A DNA stretch of 5,214 bases, from positions 1-5,214 of the forward strand of contig JADGNH010000129.1 of NCBI GenBank assembly GCA_017883605.1. Direction: 5' to 3'. The DNA comes from Methanobacteriaceae archaeon (GTDB lineage: Archaea > Methanobacteriota > Methanobacteria > Methanobacteriales > Methanobacteriaceae). This document shows positions 1-5,214 of this stretch, in pieces (position 1 is the stretch's first letter; the number at the start of each line of letters is the position of its first letter). The notes beneath the pieces were generated by a model, which ran no database searches, was not told where the DNA came from, and saw only the letters and a program-made list of their open reading frames with translations. Both the position numbers and the translations under genes were made by a program.

Positions 1-276
1 GAGGGGGTTATTTACATCATTTTAGGACTTTTCTTCGCGGGGTCCATAGTAATTCTCTTTAAAGGGTTTCCTGGGGCAATTATTGGGGCCATGATGATCA
101 TGGTAAGCGTGGGGTTGCTTAAATTCACCAGAGAACTTAAAATTGAACTATCCATTATTCCCCTAGCTGTAACCGTGGCAGGTTCTCTTCTTGCCAACAT
201 GGCGGTAGGTTTTATTGCTGGAATAGTTTCCTACTACACTATAAAAAGGATATTTCCTGAAAAAGATATCTCCTGA
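1..276 (+). CDS. C-terminal end of a polytopic membrane protein, possibly a MOT1-type sulfate/molybdate transporter (5' partial)
   Basis: The frame is open from base 1 to the TGA at 274-276, so this is the last 91 residues of a gene that starts outside the window; the ATG at 91 is internal. The stretch is very hydrophobic, with about three membrane segments: residues 4-20, 23-40 and roughly 51-80. It ends in a short basic and acidic tail (KRIFPEKDIS) typical of a cytoplasmic end. The pattern 'FPGAIIGAMM' followed by 'LLANMAVGFIAG' resembles the C-terminal helices of putative sulfate/molybdate transporters (MFS_MOT1, related to SulP), which import oxyanions across the cytoplasmic membrane. That family assignment is from remembered motif likeness only; another secondary transporter, such as a benzoate-type carrier, is possible. 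The gene converges on the DUF362 gene, with 27 bases between the stop codons. Confidence 0.6.
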   Translation, partial: EGVIYIILGLFFAGSIVILFKGFPGAIIGAMMIMVSVGLLKFTRELKIELSIIPLAVTVAGSLLANMAVGFIAGIVSYYTIKRIFPEKDIS

Positions 277-299
277 AATCCTGAAAACCAGTATAAGAA

Positions 300-305
300 T
301 TTTTT
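300..305 (+). terminator. T6 run, likely archaeal terminator of the transporter gene
   Basis: Six consecutive T residues on the plus strand begin 24 bases after the transporter's stop codon. Archaeal RNA polymerase commonly stops at such runs without a hairpin. The run overlaps the last codon of the convergent DUF362 gene (TAA read from 306 to 304). I see no strong stem in front of it. Confidence 0.35.
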
Positions 306-1410
306 AGGTAAAGTATTCCTTTAAACGTTCCTGAACCGTGGCAGGGACATTGGTATAGCTGATCCGACCGGGCATTTTACCCAACCCTATCTCTATCGCG
401 TGTTTAATGTAAGGATGATCAGAGACCGGGATTTTATCCAATTCAAGGACGTTACTGTTGGAGAAAAGTATTAAACGTTGATATAACCGGGATAAAAATG
501 GTACGGATTTTTTGATATCTTTTAATAGTGCCAGTGCAAATGATTCTGCTCCAACTGGATCGGCACTGCCAAATACTAGTCCGGGCTTTAAATTCACCAC
601 ATATGCTTTGGCAATTCCAAATTTTCCAATGGGAAGGACGTATCGGTTGGGGCCGAATGTGGCCTGTGCCTTTGTAGCCACAAATAAGGTGAGACGAAGC
701 TTCTCTTTAACGGCGTCGCTGATCTCCACGATTTTTTCAAAAAAAGTGCCGGACTTATCATCAACAGATTTAAGCGAACTATCCCGTGCTGCAAGTTTTA
801 TGGAAAAATTGTAAGGGCCGTTAGCATGGTAGTCCATCCTGCTGTCGTCCCTGATAATACCAATCATATTTTTAAAGCCCAGAGTTGCTCCGGCCTGGGT
901 GTGGGTGCTCAGCCTCGGCAAATTAATGATATGGTCGGCTTTGCGGATCCAGTTACTTGCGAAAAATCCATGGGGCCATGAAGAAGTTCTATCAGAGCTA
1001 TAATGAGAGAATCCTTCCTCCCAACCCTCCTCTTCAAAGCCGACAAACCGCAGGTCATCCTTGGTGCCCATACCTGCTTTGATGTAGTTATTCCTGGTTT
1101 TTCCATGGATAATGCCTCCGGGATGGTGGAGGACATCTCTTATCCCTGATTGGTCCCCGACCACCACTTCTGCACCGTTCTCAGCGAGGATTTTTGAGAT
1201 GATCTGGACGGATAGAGGGTGAGTGGTGGAAGGATAAGGGTCCTCTGAATTCAAGGCGGGTTTTAATAAAACCACATCACCTGGTGAGAGCCAAGCTAAA
1301 TTATCTGTAGATTTTAAAAGCACATCTTCTATGCATGATGAGAGCGAATTATCCATAGCATCTAACCCAACACCATCCACATAAACCGGTTTATCTCGCA
1401 TTTTTAACAT
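304..1410 (-). CDS. DUF362 domain-containing protein, without ferredoxin domain
   Basis: This is a 368-residue protein of the DUF362 family (PF04015), whose biochemical role is not established; archaeal genomes often carry several copies. Family signs, numbered from the ATG at 1410, are 'DVVLLKPALN' near residue 45, a 'THP' motif near 63, 'VVVGDQSG' near 82-89, 'IINLPRLSTHTQAG' near 161-174, 'GFKNMIG' near 178-184, 'GLVFGSADPVGAESFA' near 277-292, and 'HPYIKHAIEIGLG' near the end. Many relatives add a C-terminal 4Fe-4S ferredoxin module with CxxCxxC motifs. Here there is none, and there is no signal peptide, so it is probably a soluble cytoplasmic protein. The frame can also start at a TTG at 1443 (11 residues more). 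I prefer 1410 because it is an ATG with AGGT eight bases ahead, while the TTG has no ribosome site; an ATG at 1401 is also possible. It converges with the transporter and lies downstream of the response regulator in the same direction. Confidence 0.88.
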   Translation of the reverse strand: MLKMRDKPVYVDGVGLDAMDNSLSSCIEDVLLKSTDNLAWLSPGDVVLLKPALNSEDPYPSTTHPLSVQIISKILAENGAEVVVGDQSGIRDVLHHPGGIIHGKTRNNYIKAGMGTKDDLRFVGFEEEGWEEGFSHYSSDRTSSWPHGFFASNWIRKADHIINLPRLSTHTQAGATLGFKNMIGIIRDDSRMDYHANGPYNFSIKLAARDSSLKSVDDKSGTFFEKIVEISDAVKEKLRLTLFVATKAQATFGPNRYVLPIGKFGIAKAYVVNLKPGLVFGSADPVGAESFALALLKDIKKSVPFLSRLYQRLILFSNSNVLELDKIPVSDHPYIKHAIEIGLGKMPGRISYTNVPATVQERLKEYFT

Positions 1411-1476
1411 CTCATCAGACCTTGAAAAAAATGTTTTGAACAAAGGATATCGGGACAGAGAGCGTTAAACTCGATA

Positions 1477-1524
1477 AAACCACCCACATATAGTAAAATA
1501 AACCCACCCACAAATAGTAAAAAT
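1477..1524. repeat. Two-copy tandem repeat, 24-base period, upstream of the DUF362 gene
   Basis: Two near-identical units lie side by side at 1477-1499 and 1500-1524. The shared core is 'CACCCACA' at 1481-1488 and 1505-1512, each followed by T/A-ATAGTAAAA. Read on the minus strand, the units give 'ACTATATGTGGGTGG' and 'ACTATTTGTGGGTGGG'. The pair sits in the 121-154 base gap between the response regulator's stop and the DUF362 start, where a promoter would be expected. It could be a paired operator or a simple slippage duplication. Confidence 0.75.
1488..1495 (-). promoter_or_regulatory. Candidate TATA box for the DUF362 gene
   Basis: The minus strand reads TACTATAT within an AT-rich stretch. 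A start of transcription about 25 bases on, near 1465, would give a leader of about 55 bases to the ATG at 1410, or about 20 to the TTG at 1443. The box lies inside the downstream copy of the tandem repeat, and the other copy has a weaker version (TACTATTT). It is weakly supported by sequence alone. Confidence 0.25.
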
Positions 1525-1564
1525 ATTAAAATAATTCCACACAACATCATTTTCTGATTAAAAT

Positions 1565-2332
1565 TTATATCAGGTCGGTGACATCAAAGTTCACCCCAAT
1601 CATGCGTATTGGTCGGCCTTCATCGTCGTAAACTGTCATTGCCTGGGCTTTAATCCAGTGCACGGATTTATCCTGCCAGGTTATCCTGAAAAAGTCATTC
1701 CAATCGGTTCGTGTTTTTATGGACTTTTTTATTTCTTCATCTACTCGTTGCCGGTCTTCAGGATATATCAGTTGTATCCAGTTTTCGTATTTACCGCTGA
1801 AACTGCCGGTAGGTAGGCTGTAGACCTTCTCCAATTCTTCGCTCCATATAATTTCGTCTTTTTGAATGTTCCAGTCAAAAGTCCCGATTCCCCCTGCTTT
1901 CTGAGCTAAATGAAATCTTTCCCCCATTTCATTTAACTTTTTTTCTATATTCTTACGTTCAATAGCATATTTGATGGAACGGGCCAGTACTTTGCTGTTT
2001 GCCTCTCCTTTGACCAGATAATCTTGAGCACCCCTTCCTACCGCGCTAACAGCGAATATATCATCTTTAAGACCGGTAAGCACTATTATTGGCAGATCAG
2101 TTGCATTATAGTTCATAATATTGAAAGTATCAATTCCTTTACTATCAGGCAGGCAAAGATCCAGAAGTATAACATCAAAACTTTTCATAACCAGATATTT
2201 TAACCCCTCATCCAGGCGGGTGGTGTGGAATACTTCAAACTGATTATCAGCCTCATCAAGCATTTCCTTTATTAATCTGGCGTCCCCGGGATTGTCCTCC
2301 ACCATTAAAACTCTGATCGGTTTATTTTTCAT
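1565..2332 (-). CDS. Response regulator with REC and PAS domains, no output domain
   Basis: This 255-residue cytoplasmic signalling protein has an N-terminal receiver domain (about residues 6-125). The standard residues are present: the acidic pair E12-D13 in 'VLMVEDNPGDARLI', the phosphoacceptor D58 in 'DVILLDLCLPD', T86 in 'PIIVLTGLKDD', and K108 in 'AQDYLVKGE'. A short helical linker (about 125-140, rich in E and K) joins it to a PAS domain of the PAS_3/PAC type (about 140-252), with 'GTFDWNIQKDEIIWSEE', 'YPEDR' and a final 'GRPIRMIGVNFDVTD'. The protein stops right after the PAC motif, where many homologues continue into more PAS modules or a HisKA/HATPase kinase; no kinase, GGDEF or DNA-binding domain follows. 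It probably receives phosphate from a kinase encoded elsewhere and acts through protein contacts. The ATG at 2332 follows a weak AGGG ribosome site within a duplicated start region. Confidence 0.93.
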   Translation of the reverse strand: MKNKPIRVLMVEDNPGDARLIKEMLDEADNQFEVFHTTRLDEGLKYLVMKSFDVILLDLCLPDSKGIDTFNIMNYNATDLPIIVLTGLKDDIFAVSAVGRGAQDYLVKGEANSKVLARSIKYAIERKNIEKKLNEMGERFHLAQKAGGIGTFDWNIQKDEIIWSEELEKVYSLPTGSFSGKYENWIQLIYPEDRQRVDEEIKKSIKTRTDWNDFFRITWQDKSVHWIKAQAMTVYDDEGRPIRMIGVNFDVTDLI

Positions 2333-2405
2333 TTGTTTCCCTATTATTTTTAGAATGAAAGTTTATTCGGTTTATATTTCATTTGTTTCCCTATTATTTT
2401 TTAGA
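2317..2405. repeat. Direct repeat (38/39 bases, 50-base period) duplicating the response regulator's start region
   Basis: Copy one covers 2317-2354 and copy two 2367-2405; they differ by one substitution and one extra T in a T run. Each copy, read on the minus strand, holds the AGGG ribosome site, 'AAACAAATGAAA' with the start codon, and the first five codons. Copy one is the working start of the response regulator at 2332. Copy two sits 50 bases upstream and opens a short ORF. The near identity suggests a recent tandem duplication. Confidence 0.9.
2350..2382 (-). CDS. Upstream ORF (10 codons) in the response regulator leader
   Basis: The upstream copy of the duplicated start region gives an ATG at 2382 that reads MKYKPNKLSF and stops with TAA at 2352-2350. 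The first five residues copy the start of the response regulator (MKNKP) with one change. The ribosome site AGGG and its spacing are the same as for the main gene. The stop lies 17 bases before the main start codon at 2332, so a ribosome could reinitiate there. Whether it is translated or merely a by-product of duplication cannot be told from sequence. Confidence 0.45.
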   Translation of the reverse strand: MKYKPNKLSF

Positions 2406-2420
2406 TAATTATTTCCTAAT

Positions 2421-2433
2421 TTTTATAAATATA
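2421..2433 (-). promoter_or_regulatory. Candidate TATA box for the response regulator
   Basis: The minus strand reads TTTATATTTATAAA here, in the 126-base gap after the monooxygenase-fold gene. Transcription starting about 25 bases on, near 2400, would give a leader of some 16-18 bases to the uORF ATG at 2382 and about 66 to the main ATG at 2332. T-rich stretches in the same gap, such as minus-strand ACTTTTTTA at about 2441-2433, may also end the upstream gene's transcript. Confidence 0.4.
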
Positions 2434-2458
2434 AAAAAGTTTAAAATGGTTTTTTTTA

Positions 2459-2746
2459 TTAAATCGCGTTAAGCATGTTATAAACTTTTAAAGTAGGTTT
2501 AGCACCCACTTTTTTGAATAATGCTGGGGCTGCTGGTTCTCCTTCACTTCTCATCTTTTCTAAAGCTTCAGGACTTTCCCACACAGTTTCGATAATAAAT
2601 ACTTCCTCTTCAGCGGCATCTTGCAGTAAATATGATGCTATCAATCCATTAGGCTTAGGCTCTTCTTTTAAAGATTTATATCCTTCTTTAAACTCTTCGA
2701 TTTTAGAATAATGCACAGTCCCCTTTACAAATGTTATAACTTCCAA
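2459..2746 (-). CDS. Antibiotic biosynthesis monooxygenase (ABM/YgiN-like) fold protein
   Basis: This 95-residue protein has the pattern of a small dimeric alpha/beta-barrel protein of the ABM superfamily (PF03992): a first strand 'EVITFVKGTVH', a helix of charged residues (about 14-28), paired strands 'LIASYLLQD' and 'EEVFIIETVWES', a helix starting 'PEALEKMRSEGE', and a last strand 'PTLKVYNML'. Family members include quinol monooxygenases such as YgiN and heme-degrading enzymes, but many have unknown substrates, and no catalytic residue here settles the question. The length is normal for a complete single-domain member. The start is a TTG at 2746. It is supported by AGGGTG at 2758-2753, six bases ahead, and by the loss of the first strand if the next ATG (residue 62) were used. 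It seems to have its own promoter, 104 bases after the RNase J-like gene. Confidence 0.85.
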   Translation of the reverse strand: MEVITFVKGTVHYSKIEEFKEGYKSLKEEPKPNGLIASYLLQDAAEEEVFIIETVWESPEALEKMRSEGEPAAPALFKKVGAKPTLKVYNMLNAI

Positions 2747-2752
2747 TTTTTA

Positions 2753-2758
2753 CACCCT
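2753..2758 (-). promoter_or_regulatory. Ribosome binding site deciding the TTG start of the ABM-fold gene
   Basis: The minus strand reads AGGGTG, then six bases (TAAAAA), then TTG. GGTG matches part of the anti-Shine-Dalgarno complement GGAGGTGA. This supports the non-ATG start at 2746. Confidence 0.5.
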
Positions 2759-2784
2759 ATATAATTTTTTTTAAATCTATAATA

Positions 2785-2793
2785 TCTTATATT
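2785..2793 (-). promoter_or_regulatory. Candidate TATA box for the ABM-fold gene
   Basis: The minus strand reads AAATATAAG, preceded by GCGGG. Transcription starting about 25 bases on, near 2763, gives a short leader of about 17 bases to the TTG start, enough to contain the ribosome site. A second AT-rich box (TATTATAG, 2784-2777) is an alternative. The T-rich minus-strand stretch just after the RNase J-like stop (about 2840-2822) may be that gene's terminator. Confidence 0.4.
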
Positions 2794-2850
2794 TCCCGCA
2801 CTAAATATTTTTTTTCCCCATAATAAGAATTTAAAACAAACCCAATTTCT

Positions 2851-4338
2851 TTAACTTTTCTTACTTAATACTGGATGTACTACCTCAATTCCATCTTCTT
2901 TTAAAATATCGAATGATTCTGCGTGTTCGGTGTGAATGGGGTATAGCTTCTGGGGCTCTATTTCACGAATCATGTTTAATATTTCCCTGCCGTTGGCATG
3001 TCCCGATGCATGGAAGCCGCCCTTTACCAAAGGAAGGTTAAATAAGTTTAACCATCTTTTGACCTTCTCTTCATTTATTTCCATCTGATCGTCGAAGGGC
3101 TCGGTGCTTGACTTAATATAAACACCATTTTCTGGTTTTATGTCGATTAACTCCTTTAATTCAAAAAAATCACAGCGGAAGATGTATTCTTCTGGCTCTT
3201 CCTGTAAATCCCTGTAGGTGATCGTATTATCCCAGTCCAGATAGTCCCTTTCCCAATTTTTATAGTCTCTTTGGACGTGTGTGGGATCAATATCTGATGT
3301 GCATAGCCATTCATCTTCAACACAAGCGTAACTGTCATCTCCTACTAATCCCCATCCTTTCCGTGGTTTGTAAACCATCACCTCGTTGATTTCTGGATAC
3401 CCCTGGCCACTGAACAGGTTTAATAGGTACGCCTGTTTAAGGCTCACCACCAATTGACGATCAGTGTCTTTGGCAACGTTAAAGAAGGTTACTAACCTGT
3501 CCAAGTCACGTACAGGATAATTTACTACCACCAGACCCTTAGACTTATCAACCTGCTCCACTGCCAGTTTCTCAATATCTGCCTCACTAATATTCTCAGT
3601 ACTGTCGATACGGGTGCCTTCACTGATCATTATGGTAGGATCGCATTTTTGTGCCATTTCCACAAATTTCTGGGTAATTTCAGGTTTTTGGCCATGGAAT
3701 CGTAGGTCACCGGTATAAACTATGGTATCTTCACCATTATCTGCAATATAACCCGATGCACCGGGAAGTGAGTGGTCAACCGGCGCTGATCTAATCCTGA
3801 AATCACCCATCTCAAACTCTTTATACGGCTTTATAATCTGGATTTGCCTGTCCACTTTAACATTGGCCCGGGTGTGACCCTCTCCCCGTTTTTTAGGTAT
3901 TAACTGGAAAGATTTCTTCAGATGTAAATAATCTGAAAAAGAAGTAGTACCAGTATCCTCCAAAGCCTTTAAAATCAAATAAGACTGTTCAGATAAATAA
4001 ATTGGGATATCCTCACGTAAATGATGAATATAGGATACATGATCCACATGAGAATGACTTATGAGAACACCATCTAAAGCAGGCTCACTCTCATAGGAAA
4101 GACCAGTATGCCTTAGATAATCTTCACGATAAATACCCTTAATGCAGGGTAACAAACCTAATGCAACGAAATCAAGTATACCATTTGCTTTACGGGGCTG
4201 TAAAAACTCAGCTAAGTAATCATTAGCCCTGCCAAAACCCATACCAAAATCAAAGAAAAAAGAAGCTTCTTTTCCTTTTACCTGTATCTTATTCCCACCG
4301 ATCTCATCCACACCGCCAAAAAAATCAATATCTACCAT
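2851..4338 (-). CDS. RNase J-like metallo-beta-lactamase/beta-CASP hydrolase
   Basis: This 495-residue protein has the full set of metal-binding motifs of the MBL fold: D30 in 'FFFDFGMG' (motif 1), H95, H97, D99 and H100 in 'SHSHVDH' (motif 2), H189 in 'VDHSLPGASG' (motif 3) and D211 in 'YTGDLRFHG' (motif 4). The beta-CASP signs follow: E240 in 'ISEGTRID' (motif A), H443 and H447 in 'GGFHASGHA' (motif B) and H469 in 'YPIHTEH' (motif C). Such proteins are zinc-dependent nucleases; archaeal and bacterial RNase J degrade RNA as 5'-3' exonucleases or endonucleases. All catalytic positions look intact, so it is probably active in the cytoplasm. It differs from core archaeal RNase J by a longer region between motifs 1 and 2 (37-90) and by an acidic, aromatic-rich insert (about 324-390), so substrate and polarity are uncertain. 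The ATG at 4338 follows a good GAGAGGTG ribosome site. Confidence 0.87.
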   Translation of the reverse strand: MVDIDFFGGVDEIGGNKIQVKGKEASFFFDFGMGFGRANDYLAEFLQPRKANGILDFVALGLLPCIKGIYREDYLRHTGLSYESEPALDGVLISHSHVDHVSYIHHLREDIPIYLSEQSYLILKALEDTGTTSFSDYLHLKKSFQLIPKKRGEGHTRANVKVDRQIQIIKPYKEFEMGDFRIRSAPVDHSLPGASGYIADNGEDTIVYTGDLRFHGQKPEITQKFVEMAQKCDPTIMISEGTRIDSTENISEADIEKLAVEQVDKSKGLVVVNYPVRDLDRLVTFFNVAKDTDRQLVVSLKQAYLLNLFSGQGYPEINEVMVYKPRKGWGLVGDDSYACVEDEWLCTSDIDPTHVQRDYKNWERDYLDWDNTITYRDLQEEPEEYIFRCDFFELKELIDIKPENGVYIKSSTEPFDDQMEINEEKVKRWLNLFNLPLVKGGFHASGHANGREILNMIREIEPQKLYPIHTEHAESFDILKEDGIEVVHPVLSKKS

Positions 4339-4342
4339 AATG

Positions 4343-4350
4343 CACCTCTC
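4343..4350 (-). promoter_or_regulatory. Strong ribosome binding site of the RNase J-like gene
   Basis: The minus strand reads GAGAGGTG, then CATT, then ATG. It is the best match to the archaeal GGAGGTGA consensus in the window and fixes the start at 4338. Confidence 0.7.
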
Positions 4351-4400
4351 AAATCTCTAATTTGGTAATTTATTAATAATTCCCGGTTTTTTAAACTTTA

Positions 4401-4479
4401 CTAGCCCGCATCTCTGCATTCCGGGCAGAAATTCCCATAATCAGGAAATATGAGAACCAAACTTACCGCAGCGAACCAT
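4401..4479 (-). pseudogene. Tiny zinc-ribbon gene with frame disruption and a lost cysteine
   Basis: On the minus strand an ATG at 4479 reads MVRCGKFGSHIS and then meets TGA (4443-4441). Shifting frame by one base at the T run 4449-4447, as if one T were extra, continues as PDYGNFCPECRDAG to a TAG at 4403-4401. The joined 25 codons match the common short zinc-ribbon pattern (CxxC, then FCPxC), in which four cysteines bind one zinc. The second cysteine is replaced by F7 (TTT; TGT would restore it). An AGGGGA ribosome site six bases ahead of the ATG and a TATA-like box further up suggest it was, or is, a real gene. A longer parent protein that lost most of its sequence is possible, as is a sequencing error in the T run. 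I see no coding remnant beyond the TAG. Confidence 0.5.
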
Positions 4480-4485
4480 AGAAAA

Positions 4486-4491
4486 TCCCCT
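4486..4491 (-). promoter_or_regulatory. Ribosome binding site ahead of the zinc-ribbon remnant
   Basis: The minus strand reads AGGGGA, then six bases, then the ATG at 4479. The spacing is ideal, which argues that the small ORF was translated from this start. Confidence 0.45.
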
Positions 4492-4511
4492 AATCATATT
4501 TTTTTTTATTC

Positions 4512-4519
4512 CTTTATAA
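4512..4519 (-). promoter_or_regulatory. Candidate TATA box in the gap ahead of the RNase J-like gene
   Basis: The minus strand reads TTATAAAG in an A-rich stretch. A transcript starting about 25 bases on, near 4490, would cover the zinc-ribbon remnant and could run on into the RNase J-like gene with a leader of about 150 bases. The RNase J-like gene may have its own box nearer its start, such as TTTAAAAA at about 4394-4387. The T run just after the stop at 4561 (minus strand ATTTTTTAG, about 4559-4551) may terminate the upstream gene. Confidence 0.35.
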
Positions 4520-4560
4520 CTTTTTTTCAAACATTATTACCAGTTAGCATTCTAAAAAAT

Positions 4561-5214
4561 TTAAGGGATAGAAACGGTTATGCTATTCCCGGTATATGAA
4601 TCAATGATATTGTAATAGGTTATCTCCCATCCAGGGGAATGGTATTGGGCATTGATTACGGTGTAATATGAATTCCACTTAAACCTTTCAACCACTGGAA
4701 GGGTGTTTGCAACTCTTATGGCGTCCTGAGCAGAACTGTAGGAACCATTTTCAACCGAAAGGCTCTGGTACATTTTTATATTGGAAGAAGAATTTCTCAG
4801 GGTATTGTGTTGATACACCAGGTAACTGCTGTTTTGTGAATCGCTTTTTACCACGTTCCAGGTAAAAATATCACTGGTGGGGTAGGCTGATATTTGGGTG
4901 TAATTCCCAGTTAGGGTGGGGGTTTCAGCTTCAAGAACATTGATTTTTTCATAAGCCCGTATACCGCCGAATGAAATTAAAATGACCATAAAAATTATCA
5001 TAGCTGCCTTTTTATAGTTCTCATTTAATCTTAGATAAAGGATTAATAGCACCACCACTGCAAGGATAAGGGTTAACCCATCTATAGCCGAATATATTTC
5101 AGCAGCATATTTGGTAAGGGATAATGGAAAAAATAGGGGAATACCTTTAGTGGTCAAGTAATCCAGGAATAGGTGGGTGAGAGCCCCAAAATAGGCTATT
5201 AAAACTACGGTTTT
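4561..5214 (-). CDS. YbcI/DUF457-like membrane-bound metal-dependent hydrolase, N-terminus outside the window
   Basis: The frame is open from the window's end (5214) to the TAA at 4563-4561, giving the last 217 residues. The TTG at 5157 is internal, because the family motif lies upstream of it. That motif reads 'GALTHLFLDYLTTKG' (H14 and D18 counted from the window edge) followed by 'PLFFPLS', typical of the YbcI/YdjM (DUF457, PF04307) membrane proteins predicted to be metal-dependent hydrolases; their substrate is not known. Two membrane helices follow (about residues 45-62 and 70-87). The last 120 or so residues form a polar, tyrosine- and serine-rich domain, probably outside the cell, with four N-x-S/T sequons (NYT, NSS, NSS, NGS) and no cysteines. 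This tail is not part of the usual short DUF457 protein, and I do not recognise it. The gap of 222 bases to the RNase J-like gene argues against tight coupling. Confidence 0.8.
   Translation of the reverse strand, partial: KTVVLIAYFGALTHLFLDYLTTKGIPLFFPLSLTKYAAEIYSAIDGLTLILAVVVLLILYLRLNENYKKAAMIIFMVILISFGGIRAYEKINVLEAETPTLTGNYTQISAYPTSDIFTWNVVKSDSQNSSYLVYQHNTLRNSSSNIKMYQSLSVENGSYSSAQDAIRVANTLPVVERFKWNSYYTVINAQYHSPGWEITYYNIIDSYTGNSITVSIP

Noticed and set aside
12..200. 62-codon minus-strand open frame opposite the transporter end
   Set aside because: The plus strand here encodes obvious membrane helices continuous from the window's edge. The minus frame is a shadow.
512..814. 100-codon plus-strand open frame inside the DUF362 gene
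   Set aside because: It lies wholly antisense to a gene with clear family motifs, and its product resembles no family I recognise.
594..1136. Two other minus-strand open frames (594-794 and 909-1136) within the DUF362 gene
   Set aside because: They overlap the DUF362 reading frame in other phases and show no domain motifs.
2514..2711. 65-codon plus-strand open frame opposite the ABM-fold gene
   Set aside because: It is antisense to a complete small protein with a good start site, and has no ribosome site or recognisable features.
4351..4395. AT-rich palindromic-looking stretch (TTTATTAATAATTCCCGG) ahead of the RNase J-like gene
   Set aside because: The symmetry is short and explained by AT-rich promoter composition; no convincing hairpin or operator emerges.
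5155..5157. TTG at 5157 as the start of the YbcI/DUF457-like gene
   Set aside because: The frame stays open to the window edge, and the conserved H-x3-D motif lies upstream of the TTG, so the gene begins outside the window.
304..5214. The minus-strand genes as a single operon or a new defence or signalling system
   Set aside because: Gaps are about 100-220 bases with separate promoter-like boxes, and the gene functions do not form a known or coherent set.

Overview
The window looks like a piece of a euryarchaeal methanogen chromosome, most probably from the Methanobacterium group. This placement is an inference from several signs. The intergenic DNA is AT-rich and carries archaeal TATA-like boxes 25-50 bases ahead of starts. 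Ribosome sites are of the AGGTG type, and at least one TTG start is well supported. The gene content fits too: a DUF362 protein, an RNase J-like beta-CASP protein, an archaeal REC-PAS protein and a YbcI/DUF457 membrane protein.

Layout: bases 1-276 (+) hold the last 91 codons of a polytopic membrane protein, possibly a sulfate/molybdate transporter of the MOT1 type. Everything else is on the minus strand, and the two directions converge across a 27-base gap. In minus-strand transcription order the genes are: the C-terminal 217 codons of a YbcI/DUF457-like membrane protein (5214-4561); a tiny frame-disrupted zinc-ribbon gene (4479-4401); an RNase J-like MBL/beta-CASP protein (4338-2851); a 95-aa antibiotic-biosynthesis-monooxygenase-fold protein (2746-2459); a REC-PAS response regulator (2332-1565); and a DUF362 protein (stop at 304, start at 1410 or 1443).

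The minus-strand genes are separated by about 100-220 bases of AT-rich DNA. Most gaps have their own TATA-like box, so they look like separately transcribed genes rather than one operon. I see no common pathway among them: RNA processing, signalling, a small oxidoreductase-like fold, an uncharacterised DUF362 protein and a membrane protein. No RNA gene, CRISPR array, insertion sequence or phage gene is visible, and I do not see a convincing new multi-gene system.

The points most worth a second look are small. (1) The translation start region of the response regulator is duplicated with a 50-base period, which leaves an upstream 10-codon ORF in its leader. (2) A 25-codon zinc-ribbon ORF lies ahead of the RNase J-like gene; it has its own ribosome site but carries a one-base frame disruption and lacks one cysteine. 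(3) A 24-base G-rich tandem repeat lies just ahead of the DUF362 gene.
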